This document shows positions 49,321-61,317 of a stretch of DNA of 64,000 nt, piece by piece; positions within the stretch are counted from its first letter, which is position 1, and the number at the start of each line of letters is the position of its first letter. The notes beneath the pieces are model-generated. The model was given only the letters and a program-made list of their open reading frames with translations. It was not told the origin of the DNA and did no database searches. The position numbers and the translations under genes were made by a program. Where the stretch lies: contig OZ037766.1 of assembly GCA_964035545.1 (NCBI GenBank), forward strand, positions 12,471,722 to 12,535,721, written 5' to 3'. This stretch comes from Bugula neritina (lineage: Eukaryota; Bryozoa; Gymnolaemata; Cheilostomatida; Bugulidae).

Positions 49321-50510
49321 ACTTAGTAAAACTCATTACCAGACCAATTTTTCTTCACACTAATTTTTAACAACCCTGACCTTGTGTTTTACATTTTTAA
49401 TAATAAGTTACGTATATGCATCAGTAGTCCGCAAGTATATTTAAAAGAGAGTTTGCAGTAGATATAAAGCAAGCCAGTTTAGTCTCTCTGTGGTAAAAAT
49501 GCAGTATGGGGCCGCACTGTGATTGCTGTATTTAACCAAATCTGCAAGTCTGTAATTGTCTGTGGTAGAAAACTATTGTAATATTTATTTGTAGTGATTG
49601 GTAGTGAAATTTAATGAGACCTAGTCTGAACTATTGATGCTGTTTGTTTAGCCGTGTTCTCATATGATTTATTGAGTGCTGGGTGGTAGTCCTCCTGTGA
49701 TAAATTCTGGAGTAGCAGGCAAATATGTTTATTTTTGTTCTGGATGATAGTGGCTTTAGTTTAATCTTTAGTCTAATACTTGTAGTGAAAGTTCAGTCAT
49801 TGACTTACTCTTGTTCTATTTCTAATTCTTATTCTACGTATTAGTATGATATTATAATATATAAATATCAACTAAATGTCAACTTGAGCTGCAACATTGA
49901 TACTGCCACTTGCAGACTACAAATGCTATTTACATTTTTACCTTTACTATTAGTTTTGACAATTTGGGGTTAGTAAAATTGGTTGAAAAATCTCTGAAAA
50001 GTACTTTAATGCTATGATAAAGTTTAAGCAAGATAAAATCAATGTCATACAACCTACTACTATGATATTGTTTTATGGTTGAAACACAATATTTTGATAA
50101 CGATGTATCAAAATTTAGATTACCCTTATTAGAGATAATAATAAATTGGTATATCAATAGCCATCACTGCAAAAGTGTGTCAACATTTTAATCTCTAGTC
50201 CCCCAAAATTAAAACTGCAAGTGCCATGCAGCCTGCAGCAGCCTTTTCTCGCCAGAAAGTTTTGTTTTCATCCAATCTTTTGACCTGTAATTATGTAGAA
50301 TTTATCTTTAAAAGACTATAGATTATGTCATAATTTCTTGAAATTTTAGTGTTGAATTTTTAGATTATGTTGCAAAAATTGGCTGAAGTTTTAGGACATC
50401 TATACTCTTTAATATTTCATCTGTGGAGACTGAATTGCATGATTGTAACTATTGGTATAATTATGACTGTGATGTGTTTGATTATGATTTTATGCAGATA
50501 CATATTAATA

Positions 50511-52103
50511 ATGGTAAAGCCTAAAGCAAAGCGTGTAACTGCTAGACAGAAAGTGGAGCGGAATGCCGAGAAACCTGTTGTTCATACTAAAAATGATGAT
50601 GTTGCTACTATAGTATCTACAGCAAAATCAGTAAGTTATAGTTTTGGAAAAAAAAATACACTGTAACAGTTCTTTTCTGTGACCTAAACTGATACTTCAT
50701 GTATTGCAGACTCCGTGGGATGTTCGAAGTAGTGTTTTCAAAAATTTAGAAGTTGGCAGTGCAATCATAAAAGATCGGCTGGAAGACTTTGATGATATAG
50801 ATGCTAAAACAGTCATCACCAGTAAATCCTTTAGAGGTTTAAATATTAGAAAAAAAGACAAAAGAAGAATAAAGCAACATTTGTTCAAACAAAGTAAGTG
50901 TATTTTATTTTATGCTGGAATAATGGTATGATGTGTGTATAATAGGCTTTATATTATATTGTATAATTGTTGAAAGTATCACTTTTCTACAACTTTTAAT
51001 TGGCATTTATATATAAATATTATATCAGCTTGAACTTTTTCCATAAACTTATATGCCATTTTTGAGTTTTTGCTAGTAACTGCTTTTAAAATTGTCTCGA
51101 TATCATTTAACCAATTTAATTGCTTTTGTTTAAAATTTCATAGAAATCAATATGCTAAAAGAAGCTAAGGAGATGTTGAAAGCGAAAAAGAAGCGGGAGA
51201 AAACCGTAGTTACGGGAGATATGAAACCAATGGCGGATAGTTTACCTACAGTTTTACCCAGTGTTGAGCAATATATCATCGATAATTCTACACATAAACA
51301 CAGCAAATTGTAAGTAGGCTATACATTGAAAAGTATATTTTGCATAATGGTAAAACTAATAATTTTAATCTTGACGAAAGCAGGTCCCAATTGTAAGTAG
51401 TATGCTGAGCTTTACATATACCAGAATCACTGGAGGATTTCTTAATCTCTTTTTATCAAAGTTTTCTGTATGCATCTTACTTAGTTTTCATCATGAGGTG
51501 ACTGGCACGCTTTCATGTGAAAATTTGTTGTTTTTTCAACTTTTAAAATAATATGCGAAGGTGTTTGCCTTCTATTATATCCATGTTTTGTTGATGTGTT
51601 ACTATGCAACTACACAATTCAACTGCGTCAAAGACTTGACTTCTTGGTTCAGGGAACCATTCCTTGGTTCAGCTTGTTAAATAAATGTCAATTATGCAGT
51701 TTGAAGGTGAAAATCACTTTTTGACATCTTTCATTGTCAACAGTATTTATACTGTATATATTCATTGTAATATTAAGCATTTTAAATTGATATATGTATT
51801 TTCTATATATAGACAGTCCGATAAAAGAAATACAGCCACTCAGAGATTACGACGGAAACAACAGTAAGTACACAATTCTAATAAAGTAACCTACAGACCT
51901 ACTAGTTTTAGATTTATCAAGAAGAGTGAGCAATTGGGTTTTATAAATAACCATTTAAACTCATTTCTGCTCGTTGTAGGATGAATGACGTCAACATATT
52001 TCATCAAGTATTGCAACATCCTGAATATGTAAAGAGTCCTTCCACAACTATCCAAGAACATCTTCACAATAGATTAATTCTAGAGGCCCAGACAAATGAA
52101 TAA
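50511..52103 (+). CDS. SLX9: Ribosome biogenesis protein SLX9 homologue (FAM207A family)
   Basis: Nucleolar factor needed for small-subunit (pre-40S) maturation in the eukaryotes studied. Five exons, 50511-50630, 50710-50893, 51144-51309, 51813-51863 and 51980-52103, join in phase to 214 residues, near the family length (human about 230). Landmarks are the basic N-terminus MVKPKAKRVTARQKVE; a coiled lysine-rich helix LKEAKEMLKAKKKREKTVV that runs into TGDMKPMADSLP, the family hallmark; and a C-terminal block FHQVLQHPEYVKSPSTTIQE with HLHNRL. The start was chosen because the sequence before it is hydrophobic and unlike the family. An AATAAA at 52304-52309 serves as the poly(A) signal. The neighbour SNRPB is convergent, stop to stop 260 bp. 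Confidence 0.92.
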
Positions 52104-52274
52104 TGTATATAGCCATTGAAATTTGTGCTTGAACGAAATCAAATGTACAGTTCTCTATTTACTGCCATAGACGCTGATAAGTATTATGAGTTCTTAATGG
52201 CACTGCTAATGGAAATTACTGTTATAAAGTCAGCTGGAAAAAGTACTATTACATGTTAAGAATAATATCCACTT

Positions 52275-52280
52275 TTTATT
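52275..52280 (-). terminator. Poly(A) signal of SNRPB
   Basis: AATAAA on the minus strand, about 85 bases past the SNRPB stop. It lies beyond, in SNRPB's direction, the SLX9 signal, so the two 3' UTRs should overlap. Confidence 0.55.
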
Positions 52281-52303
52281 TTTTACTACTGAACGCTATT
52301 TAC

Positions 52304-52309
52304 AATAAA
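52304..52309 (+). terminator. Poly(A) signal of SLX9
   Basis: AATAAA about 200 bases past the SLX9 stop; the first canonical signal on this strand. Confidence 0.6.
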
Positions 52310-52363
52310 GTCAAAAAATTCTTTACATAGACAGTATTAAACATGTATTATGTACATAAGTTA

Positions 52364-54966
52364 CTAAAATCTGCCTGGACCACCAGGTGGTGGTCCACGC
52401 ATACCAGGTGGTGGGCCTCTCATTCCTGGAGGTGGCCCTCTCATTCCAGCTGGCGAACCCATCATTCCACCGCGCATGCCTGGAGGTGGGCCTCTCATTC
52501 CAGGTGGTGGACCTGGCATTCTGGGTCTTGGAGCAGCCTGTGCAGCCAATCCTGCTCGTGCCTATAAAACAACTATTTGTGTCCAAGGCCAGAAATATTA
52601 AGATATTGTTGTGTTGATGACAAGAGAATGGATAATGATGGATTGATGCAAGTATTTGGTCCATCTATTCAATAAAATCACCAGTAACATTGTTTTATAC
52701 TCAACAAAACCAGATAATATATTGCAGGAATTAAGTTCAACTGATCTCAAATAGTTGCAATGTGGCTGTTCCACCATGTAGTAAAGAGGGTACAGGTTAA
52801 GCCAATCCTCTAAAAAATATTGAAACTGCCTTTTGATGGGACTAGTCTATCGAGAACATCCAATATATGTTGACTGCATTTGTCTGTTCCACAACAAATA
52901 CGTCACTAGTTATAGTTTGTCCCAAGAAGCAGTTAGCAAATTCATATTTGACCATAAAAAGTTAATAGTTAACTCTCCAATGATTCTTAGACTATCTTTT
53001 ACAAGCAAATGCAATATACCTGTAATCTTGAAAAGCAAATTTCAAAACTAGTTGCCATACCTGAGGAGCCATACTTTGCTGAGATGGTCCACCAACACCT
53101 CGAACCGGACCTTGCAGTCCAGGAGCAGCGCCACTAGGTCCACCAGGACCTACACCTCGCCCAGCAGCTCTTCCCATACCACCACCTGGTGCACCAGGTA
53201 TAGGAACTCTTGATTGACCTTCTTCAACTGGAGGTGGACCTTCCACAGTCATAGATACAAGGTGTTCACCTAACGGAGCATACCAGAGCCACACAATTAT
53301 GTACCTTGTGATATAGAGCTCAAACAAATGTAGCAGATCAACAGAATTTTTTGAGTCATTTTACACTACCTCTTAGCAACACCAATCCAAGAACTCTTTT
53401 TTCTTCACGTTCTCCCGACTTTTTAGGCTTTATTCTTCGAAACTCATCACAGTCACCCAAAATCAAGTTCATATGTTTATCAAAAGCTTTAAACGTGCCT
53501 ATAAATGTTCTTCCATCTTGCAGCGTACAACGCATCCGATAATTTATATAATTAAGCATTTTTCCTCCCTTAGAAATCTAAAGAATAAATAAAGCGATGA
53601 AAAATAAATTCATGTGAATTAGATTGAGATTCAATTTTACATTGGTTTACTGAATACCAATATTAGTTTACAGAATATAAATTGCTTAGTGGCCAGGACT
53701 ATGAAAAAGTTAAGAACCAATACTGGCGTGAAACACCATTTAAATAGCTGGAAAGTTAAAAGTTAAGTCATCACTACACGAGGGATATTTCCACTATTAT
53801 TTAAGTTCTTATTGATATTCACAATGACTCAAAAAGTTAAGCGATGTTCAAAATTTTTAGGTTTGAGCACCACAGTAGCAGTGCTCAAGAAGTCTTGAGT
53901 TATATTTCCTAGCATATATTTTTAAGAGCTACCAGTTTTTTTAAAAAAACCTTGGACAGAAATACGTGATCGGGTTTACAACCAAAAACTTGCACTCAAA
54001 AGCCTACCTAACACAACACTCAGTTTATTCATATTGACACTGCTTGATACTTTTATGCTTGTAGACCGCTATTTTAAAGCTTCTGATTGAGTCAGCGTTA
54101 TATTAGCTTACAACGTTTTTTGTGCTACTTTGTTGTCATTTAATTTCTTATGTTGAGTTAAGTTTACACAACCTCTTAGATCAAAAATTGAAGAATTTAT
54201 TTATTGAGCTTGTTTAAAGCAGATCTAGTCTGCAAGATTTAACTAACTCATCTATTACAAAGAAGAAAAAATTAGTGAACATTGCCAATGAATGATTAGA
54301 ATGTTCAGGCTTATCTGGGTGACGGACAAGCATCAGCTGCAATATTTTTGAAACTTGATCCAGTATAATAAAAACTTTATATGAAGCATGTATTATTTTC
54401 AACAGCTGACCAGGTGTTAAACTGAATGCATTAATACTAATAGTAATATAATTCCATTTGAGACAAAGTTTTAATATTTCAATGAACATGAATTTTAAAT
54501 GCATCATCAAACAAATTTTGATCATTGATATCCTACAATCAAAGCTACTACAAAAAAAAATACTTCAACCATATTACTATTACTGTATTAGTCATAATTA
54601 AAGAAATACTAAAACGTTTGTAACAATTTTTAGGAATATTCAAGTGGTTGGCTGAGTTTTAAAAATTTGTTTCCATCACAATGATTATTCATTAAATTTA
54701 ATGTTAGTTATACTTATTGTTTGTAACTCTTTACATTTATATTACTATGATTATCAATGTCATTATGATTATTCATTATTGAAATAATAAATATTTATTT
54801 AGTTCTAATTTTATTGCAGACTCAGACTGAGTTACTGTTTCAATTTGGTGCACTATGAACTTGAAGTATCAGTATAAGTATGATCATAATCATGATTTAG
54901 TATCATATCACTATGTAAAATTAGATCAGAGTTTTTTTTAAACCACAACTTCATCCCACTTACCAT
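52364..54966 (-). CDS. SNRPB: Small nuclear ribonucleoprotein-associated protein B (Sm-B)
   Basis: Core Sm-ring protein of spliceosomal U1, U2, U4 and U5 snRNPs. Minus-strand exons are 54966-54964 (only the ATG), 53577-53370, 53269-53061 and 52561-52364, giving 205 residues. Residues 1-75 form the Sm fold: Sm1 with [20 protein letters not shown] and [12 protein letters not shown], Sm2 with [19 protein letters not shown]. These are followed by [29 protein letters not shown] and a C-terminal run of PPPGMRG repeats, as in animal Sm-B. The first exon carries the start codon in the context ACCAAAATG followed directly by a GTAAGT donor, then [15 protein letters not shown], which aligns with the known N-terminus. 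The C-terminal proline-rich tail is shorter than in human. Confidence 0.95.
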
Positions 54967-56911
54967 TTTGGTTGAGTACAGCAAATTGGCTGTCAGCAGA
55001 TAATAAATTTAAAACAGTTCAACACCACTGTTCTGTTAGTTAAGAGTACCCTCTATCCTCGGCTAAGGAAGATTGAAATCTGTCATGCGCTTTAAAACGA
55101 AAGAAAGTATGGCGGCTAGCGCAATTTAATATTTTTATGAAGTGCAGGTTTCGGTTGTTAATGAATTTCCATTGAAAACCAATGCAGCAATTATTGCCAG
55201 CTCAGACTATTAGAAATTTAGAGAGTTATCATCTTTTTATACTTGAGTCACGAAAGTTACAATTAAAGAAAATAACTCCAAATTTTTGTCGATTTAGATT
55301 TTAGAAGATGTTATTAATGACAAGTGATAACTGATAGGACATAGGAGGATCTCTTGCTCAAATCTAGTCTGAATAGATGGATACTTTATATTAAAACCAT
55401 GTCTGTTTTTTTGTTCATTTTTCTGCAGACGTGCACATGCGCATACATATTATGTACATTATGTGCTGTATAATATACATAAACGATACATATATAATAC
55501 ACATGTATATTGTACATATATAATACACATATATAATTGTGTGTGTGTGTGTAACTTTTAAAAAATGTTGGTAATTGATAAGGAGAAAAAATATTATTAT
55601 CATAGTATTTACAGATTCTAAGCATTTCCTTACGCAATCTTAATTTTAATTTGTTTCAATATGCTTGTGCTCAATATGAAATAAAAGTATGTTTTATAGT
55701 GGTGTACCATTATTTGGTCTTAAAAATATTTGCATATATAGTAAATTTCGTGAATTGCATTAATTAATTGGCTTATTTTACTTCAAATTTTAGTGTTATG
55801 TTTTCAATTGCAAATATAAAAAAATTATTAGCGATAATTTTATGTTACATGCATAATTGTAAGGGCACCAAATCAGTTAAAAACTTTAATTTGATCTCTC
55901 CCTTGAATATCTAAAGCAAGAAATGATAATTCGATACCTTTTATTTGGATATTGTACATACTACATAGTTACTCTCTTTTTATAATATCACAACATTGGC
56001 TCTGTGGCTTGAGTTCACATCTGGGCAGGTTTTGCTGCTTAAAGTACTGAATTGAATCATGATAGGCTTTAATGTTAGTTAGTATATATGTGAGGAATGA
56101 ACCAACATTCAGATAGGCCTGCCTCTGCTTCAAATATTCTCCTACCCCAAATATATGTTATAAGTTATACTCATCTAATATATTAGCTTGCATGTGCATA
56201 ACGTTATACACTTTTCATTTCTTCTTATTAGACTTTAGACTTTAGAGTAACCTACTATTACATGTGCAATAATTTTGTTACAACCTCAGTCATCTTTCAT
56301 TATTCTATAACATAAATTTAATGCCAGTTCCACATGATGTGCAATTTAGAATCCAACAGAACCTTCTAGAATCTAGATTATTGCATCAAGTTTGTATAAA
56401 ATAAGATGCTTTATGCAACTCAGCTCAATAAGAAGTCTTTATACCACAAATCTCTATAATAAAAGACCATGCAGACAACACATATTTTCAGATTAAAGTT
56501 AAATTTCTAAAAGAGATGTTATAACTACTCCAATTTTGTGACAAACGTCTCTATTAAAACTCTAAATATAAAACTATGCAATTATAAATAGACAAAGTAA
56601 ATAAAAATTTGCCTGCCAGGAATTGTTTCCTTTAAAGAGAATCAGATATTGACATAGATTTTCAGCCTAACCATCAACTTATAAAAATATGACGACTGCA
56701 TGATGTTGTAGAATAATTTTTTGTTTGAGCAAATTTAAAAAAATAAAATACTTATGCATAAACCGATTTTAAATAAATTTGGCACCAATTTGATGTTCAA
56801 GTTTTAAATTCAGCAAGTATACGAATTTTGTAGCTATACTATTTTTAATATAAAAGTTGCTTGCTATAAAATAAAAATTGTACTTTTAGCTCTTACTAGC
56901 AGCTAAAATAA
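54967..56911. other. Intergenic region upstream of SNRPB
   Basis: 54967-55150 probably contains the SNRPB 5' UTR and promoter: it is less AT-rich and includes a GCGCTAGCCGCCAT stretch on the minus strand. 55430-55560 is an alternating TATA/CACA/GTGT simple repeat. The rest is AT-rich with no supported gene. Confidence 0.5.
55430..55555. repeat. Purine-pyrimidine alternating simple repeat
   Basis: TATACATATATAATACACATGT-like sequence in irregular repeats, ending in a (GT)n tract. The reading frames across it are products of the repeat. Confidence 0.8.
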
Positions 56912-57130
56912 CACACGCAAGTTTATATTCACTATCCTTGTGAGAAACATGTGAGGAAAAGGGTTTTTAAGGGGGCTAAGGACTTATTCATATGGGGCAC
57001 AGGAGCAATTTTGACTGAATGCTCTTCCTAACATCAACAATGGCCTTTACTGAGGCTCAAAAACATGACTTCATGTTTACTAAGCGATACAAATGCTCTA
57101 ACGGTCTAACCTCTAGACCGCGGCTACTCC
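56912..57130 (-). repeat. SINE-like repeat, full length
   Basis: On the minus strand this reads GGTCTAGAGGTTAGACCGTT, then GCTTAGTAAACATGAAGTC, then ATTGCTCCTGTGCC, TATGAATAAGTCCTTAGC and GGATAGTGAATATAAACTTG. The order is the same as in the copy at 11711-11882, with an extra insertion between head and core. Confidence 0.6.
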
Positions 57131-57684
57131 CCTTAATAACTGCTAAAGATATATCTAAATGTTCATTGCCATCGGTAAGTTGTCCTTTTAATTTTCTATA
57201 TCTGAAAAATTGAAAGGATATTTTAGTGTAAGCTGTTGTTAGTTGTCATCATAAAAGAGTAGTTGGTTGATGGATGGCAATTTACGGCTCTACACTACAT
57301 TTTAAAACTTCTAGCTATAGAATTTTATCATCTCCATGATTGCTTTTGATTTATTATAAGTTTTTTACTTATAGTACGAACTCAAATTTGTATATCTCTA
57401 ATTATTAAATCTGCCATAATAAACTGCTTGCCAATTTTTTTTCAATTTTTCCAAATGAGTTCCAATGCAATTTTATTATTGTGTATCTATAATATGTGTG
57501 TAAGGAGAGAGTGGTACTTGGCTTTTTATAAACTTCTGCTACCAACACATAATTATTATAATAATATGATTATTAGTTCAATAACATCTAAGCATAGTTT
57601 CTTTTATTTTTACTGTAGGTATAGCTGTATGATGATACTTTTAATGCAAAGGTATCCAGAGCAATGCATGAATTATACAGATAA
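57019..57684 (+). CDS. Candidate last two exons of an unidentified gene
   Basis: A frame open from 57019 ends KDISKCSLPS at a GTAAGT donor (57174|57175). The acceptor at 57624 (pyrimidine-rich, ...GTATAG) opens in phase with LYDDTFNAKVSRAMHELYR and stop TAA at 57682. A poly(A) signal AATAAA follows at 57743. The left exon overlaps the SINE copy, so it would be partly SINE-derived or begin at about 57130. No family is recognised and no upstream exon is linked. It is convergent with the lysozyme gene. Confidence 0.25.
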
Positions 57685-57767
57685 CATTTCAAACTGTTAC
57701 TTACAAGTTTATTTTTTAGTGCCACATAAAGTGTTACAACAAAATAAATTAATATAACAATACCAAG

Positions 57768-57773
57768 TTTATT
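57768..57773 (-). terminator. Poly(A) signal of the i-type lysozyme gene
   Basis: AATAAA on the minus strand, about 110 bases beyond the lysozyme stop. Confidence 0.55.
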
Positions 57774-57883
57774 TTGCTAGAATACATTTAGGTGAATTCA
57801 ATACATAAGCAAAAGTGAGCAAAAAGCCCGTGAAGACTTCAGCAACATGGTCAAGTAAGCGTCAACAGACATCTCAGTTTGAT

Positions 57884-59537
57884 TTAGATGTTCTCCATAC
57901 ATTTGTTGATGGCATTGACATTCTTGAGAGTAGATGAAGAACCGCAACCACCTGGTCCGCCTGTGTGCAGTCTCATGTAATCACCACAGGTCAGATCTTC
58001 TAGCAGGGACTTGTTCAGATCATCTGCACACTTTTGAGCGTTGGTTGCAAAAAATCTTTTGATAACTTTCTCGGCACAAGCAAAGTCCTTAGCACACTCT
58101 CTCCACCCTTAAAATATATCATTATTGTTATTATTATCATTGTTATATAAATTACCAAGTCATACTCAGGATATTGCGTAACAAAGTTACTAGTAAAGAA
58201 TTTTTTTTCTCCAACTAACCAGCTTTCAAAGTTGCTTTCATATGTATTTTTAAAAACATGTTTTAGTGAATAGCTAAAAGGAATATATTTATTCTTTTTG
58301 ACCGCATTTTGGACAAATTGCTTTTACAATACAAAACAGCTCAGGGAAATGATACATTTGGCTAAATTGGGTTTTTGATGTGAAATTCTGAAGGTGTAAA
58401 CACACTGTGTAAACACTGCAGAACTCAAGCTAATCATGAGTGACAAGTAATATATGTTCATCAAACAAAACATGTTGATGCCATTAAAAGGCTGGTGCAC
58501 CTTTACAAAAGGAAATAATGCCATTAATATAAATGTTTATTAATTAAAGTATGCTAGTTGTTAAAAGAATTGAAAGCCCTATCTATATGTCACATTCTAA
58601 AACTTCTGTTGATATAAAATTTTAATATGTTTAAGAAACTTAGTGGTGAATAATTTTTAAGTGAATTAAAAACTGCACCACCAGTTTTTGCAAAAGGCAT
58701 CAATTGGCTAAAGATGAAATATTAAATCAACTGAACAAGAGAAATAAATAGAGTTATGCTTACCCAAGCCCTTTTTGCCATTGCTCATCCACAGATGTGC
58801 GTTGATGTGGTACAAGCCACAAGCATCATAATTGTATTCTCTATGACAGCTATCTGAAGCACCCTCATGCTGTAAGATATATCATACTCCCAAATTATTA
58901 AATTATGAAAGAAATTGTAGCAATACTGCTCTGACTTGCCTTGCCAAATTTTCTTATATAGGTAAAGCACATTAATAAGTCAATTCACAAACGTTTAGGT
59001 GAAACAGTTATATGTGAACTTTATTTAGAAATTTTGTTATGTTATCACAATTATATGAAATGAGGTTTGTAAGGTTTGTTAAAACAGTGATTGTAGGATT
59101 ATGGCTTAGTGTGTTGAATTTTATGAAATAATTTATAAAAATACATATATTACATAACAATGTTCAGAGCCTTTTGAGAAAGAAGTGGCAAAACTCTTTT
59201 TTACAAAGTTTAGACTTTGAAGAAATAATTGTTGCATGGGGCATTACAGATAATAGCTTTTCTGCATAATATTACATAGAATTTCTAAAATTTAGTTTAA
59301 AATGTATCAAATACTTTGACAGCCAAATTATGCAGTTGCTAAACTGCTTTATTTCTTATTATAATATGAATTATTATTTAATGATATGACGAATGAATTG
59401 AGTAGTATAGCTTTATCATATCCCACCTGAAGCACTTGTCTAATACAGCTTAGACAGTTGTCAGAGGGCCCAGCACTCTCCACTCGAACCACAGCAAGAG
59501 CCAAGCAGAGCGCTAGAACTGAAAGCATCATCTTCAT
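57884..59537 (-). CDS. Invertebrate-type (i-type, destabilase) lysozyme
   Basis: Secreted glycosidase family that cleaves peptidoglycan; some members also have isopeptidase activity. Exons 59537-59427, 58869-58764 and 58107-57884 join in phase to 146 residues. Residues 1-19 (MKMMLSVLALCLALAVVRV) are a signal peptide; the start was chosen to give it a clean N-terminus, though an in-frame ATG lies nine codons upstream. The mature part has family landmarks: NCLSCIRQVLQ, YDACGLYHINAHLW (compare SCGPYQIKEPYW), WRECAKDFACAEKVI and TCGDYMRLHTGGPGGC. Ten mature cysteines are visible. The usual CIC..ES motif is changed to CIRQVLQHEG, so one conserved Cys and the usual position of the catalytic Glu are altered. 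A spliced 5' UTR exon ends at about 59971. Confidence 0.88.
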
Positions 59538-60070
59538 GGTATTTTCTTCAAACTCCCCGTTCACTCTAAAATAAAATAAATTAAATCTAACTATTTCAAA
59601 TTTATGTTTTTGAGCAACATAGTATAAATGAATTCAACATTAAAATTTATTCAAGTTCCTAAATTATAATTTATTTTGAGATAACTATAGTTTGTTTAGT
59701 TTGTTATAATTACTGTAGTTTGCATTTATTAAACAATTACCTAAAACATTTAATAATGCTCCTTGAACAAGTTATAGCCTATAGCATAACTATAACAAAC
59801 TCAAAAAATTTGCTGTTTAGATATTATAGTTAACTATCAAGGTTGGAAAATTGATAAATTGATGAAATATAATAAAATCAATCGAAACAAAAAAATAATT
59901 GACATATAAAAAATCTTTCTACATGAATACTAGTGACATTAAATTAGAATAAACATACATTACTACTTACAATATGTCAACACAAGTTTCTAGTTGTTAA
60001 CTAGTTTTTATGAGGGTCTAGTTAAAAGTCAGACTGGTGGCATGGTGACCGGCCTTTAATACTAAAATGC
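59538..60070 (-). promoter_or_regulatory. Promoter and 5' UTR of the lysozyme gene
   Basis: On the minus strand: an inverted CCAAT (ATTGG) near 60085, TATTAAAGG near 60055 as a TATA-like box, a presumed UTR exon ending ...GACATATT|GTAAGT at 59971, and an acceptor ATTTTAG at 59566 feeding the coding exon. The assignment rests on motif spacing. Confidence 0.4.
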
Positions 60071-61317
60071 ATCAGCAGTTCTTAGCCAATGATATAACGG
60101 CTCATTTACAACTATGTTCTTTTCTGAATATCTGTTTTGCTAATTTTGACTGATGAAAGACAAATTCTTTATGTCAAACCATAGGCTGAAAAGTTGAGTG
60201 GTTGTTTGGCTTCAATGCTTCTTAAAATGCTTATAAGACAATTGCATGTTTAGAGATTAAGAGTGGAGATAAGTCTTTGGCACAATGACCTATAGAAATT
60301 AATCACTATTAAAGTTGTATCTTGAGCGTTATTATGGATACTAATACCTAAATCTCTTACATAAGTAGACTAAAAGGAATCCATTTATTTAAGAAATGTG
60401 GCTACTTATAGTTTACTCAATACCTCTGTAGCTTGTAAATGCTTCTTATTTACGAATTTTATAGCTTTGTGTATTTACCCAAGCTTCTAATAATTTTAAT
60501 GCTACTTTTGTGAAAATGCTTCTCAATTAAGCAGCTTTAATTTCTTTAAGTATTTTGATTAAACTCTATACTTTCATTATTTATAGCCATACTTGGGTTA
60601 TTAACAAATTGCTGTGCATCGTTAAAACTTTTCAGTGAATTTTAAAAGTATGTCAGTTAACTCTACACAAGAAAAATAATGGCAGAAGTATGCTTATTTT
60701 AGATGTCTGAAATAGTTTTAATATATTTGATTTTATCTAAAACAGTGTATAGTTTTTAAATTTATATATGTGGACTAAAATACTCTTTTGAATAAGCTAA
60801 TGCTCTATGTTGGCTTCATTAAAAAATGATCTGGGTAAAGCTGGAGTTGATATTTCTGTATAAAATTATTATAAAGGAATCACTAACAGCTGTCTACAGC
60901 TATATAAAGCTATTATTTGCCCACATTTCATAAGCGAAATTGCGGTGCATTAAAATGCAATTAAAAAGTCAAAAGCTAAGAGCTATTGAGTCAATTGGTA
61001 ATTCTAAAAAATGTGTTTTATTTGTATAAGCTAAATCAGATTGTTGTCCAGAGTTTTTTGCAAAGAAGCAGCCTATTATATTGATAGTCAATTTTGAAAA
61101 TAATTTTAGAATAATTCCTACATTAATCCCACAAATCAATCAGACATAAAGAACACATATAAATCTGTAAAAATTAAACAGGTGAGTCAAAGAAGCTGTC
61201 CATTTTTGAAGCTATTCAAGTAAATTATGACCATAGCTAAAACTGTTTATACTGTTTTGGTTTTTTGAGTCTATTTCCTAAATATAACAATTAACAGTTG
61301 TCATAAAATAAAGAGTG
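60071..61317. other. AT-rich intergenic region
   Basis: No supported gene, RNA or repeat family was seen. Confidence 0.5.

Larger units (their letters stand above)
45465..50510. other. Repeat-rich intergenic region
   Basis: AT-rich, with several degenerate simple-sequence clusters (46.13-46.76, 47.50-47.95, 48.36-49.32 kb). No supported exon was found. The SLX9 promoter and 5' UTR must lie at the right end, where a frame from 50367 runs in frame into the SLX9 start but is hydrophobic and unlike the family. Confidence 0.55.

Noticed and set aside
50367-50510. N-terminal hydrophobic extension of SLX9
   Set aside because: Family members start with a short basic segment like the one at 50511, and a membrane-like leader does not fit a nucleolar protein; taken as 5' UTR or intron.
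55386-55637. Two overlapping ORFs rich in Tyr, His and Ile
   Set aside because: They translate an alternating CA/TA simple repeat.
57428-57757. 109-codon ORF
   Set aside because: AT-biased, Tyr/Ile/Asn-rich, not conserved in character; it overlaps the better-supported short exon at 57625-57684 in another frame.
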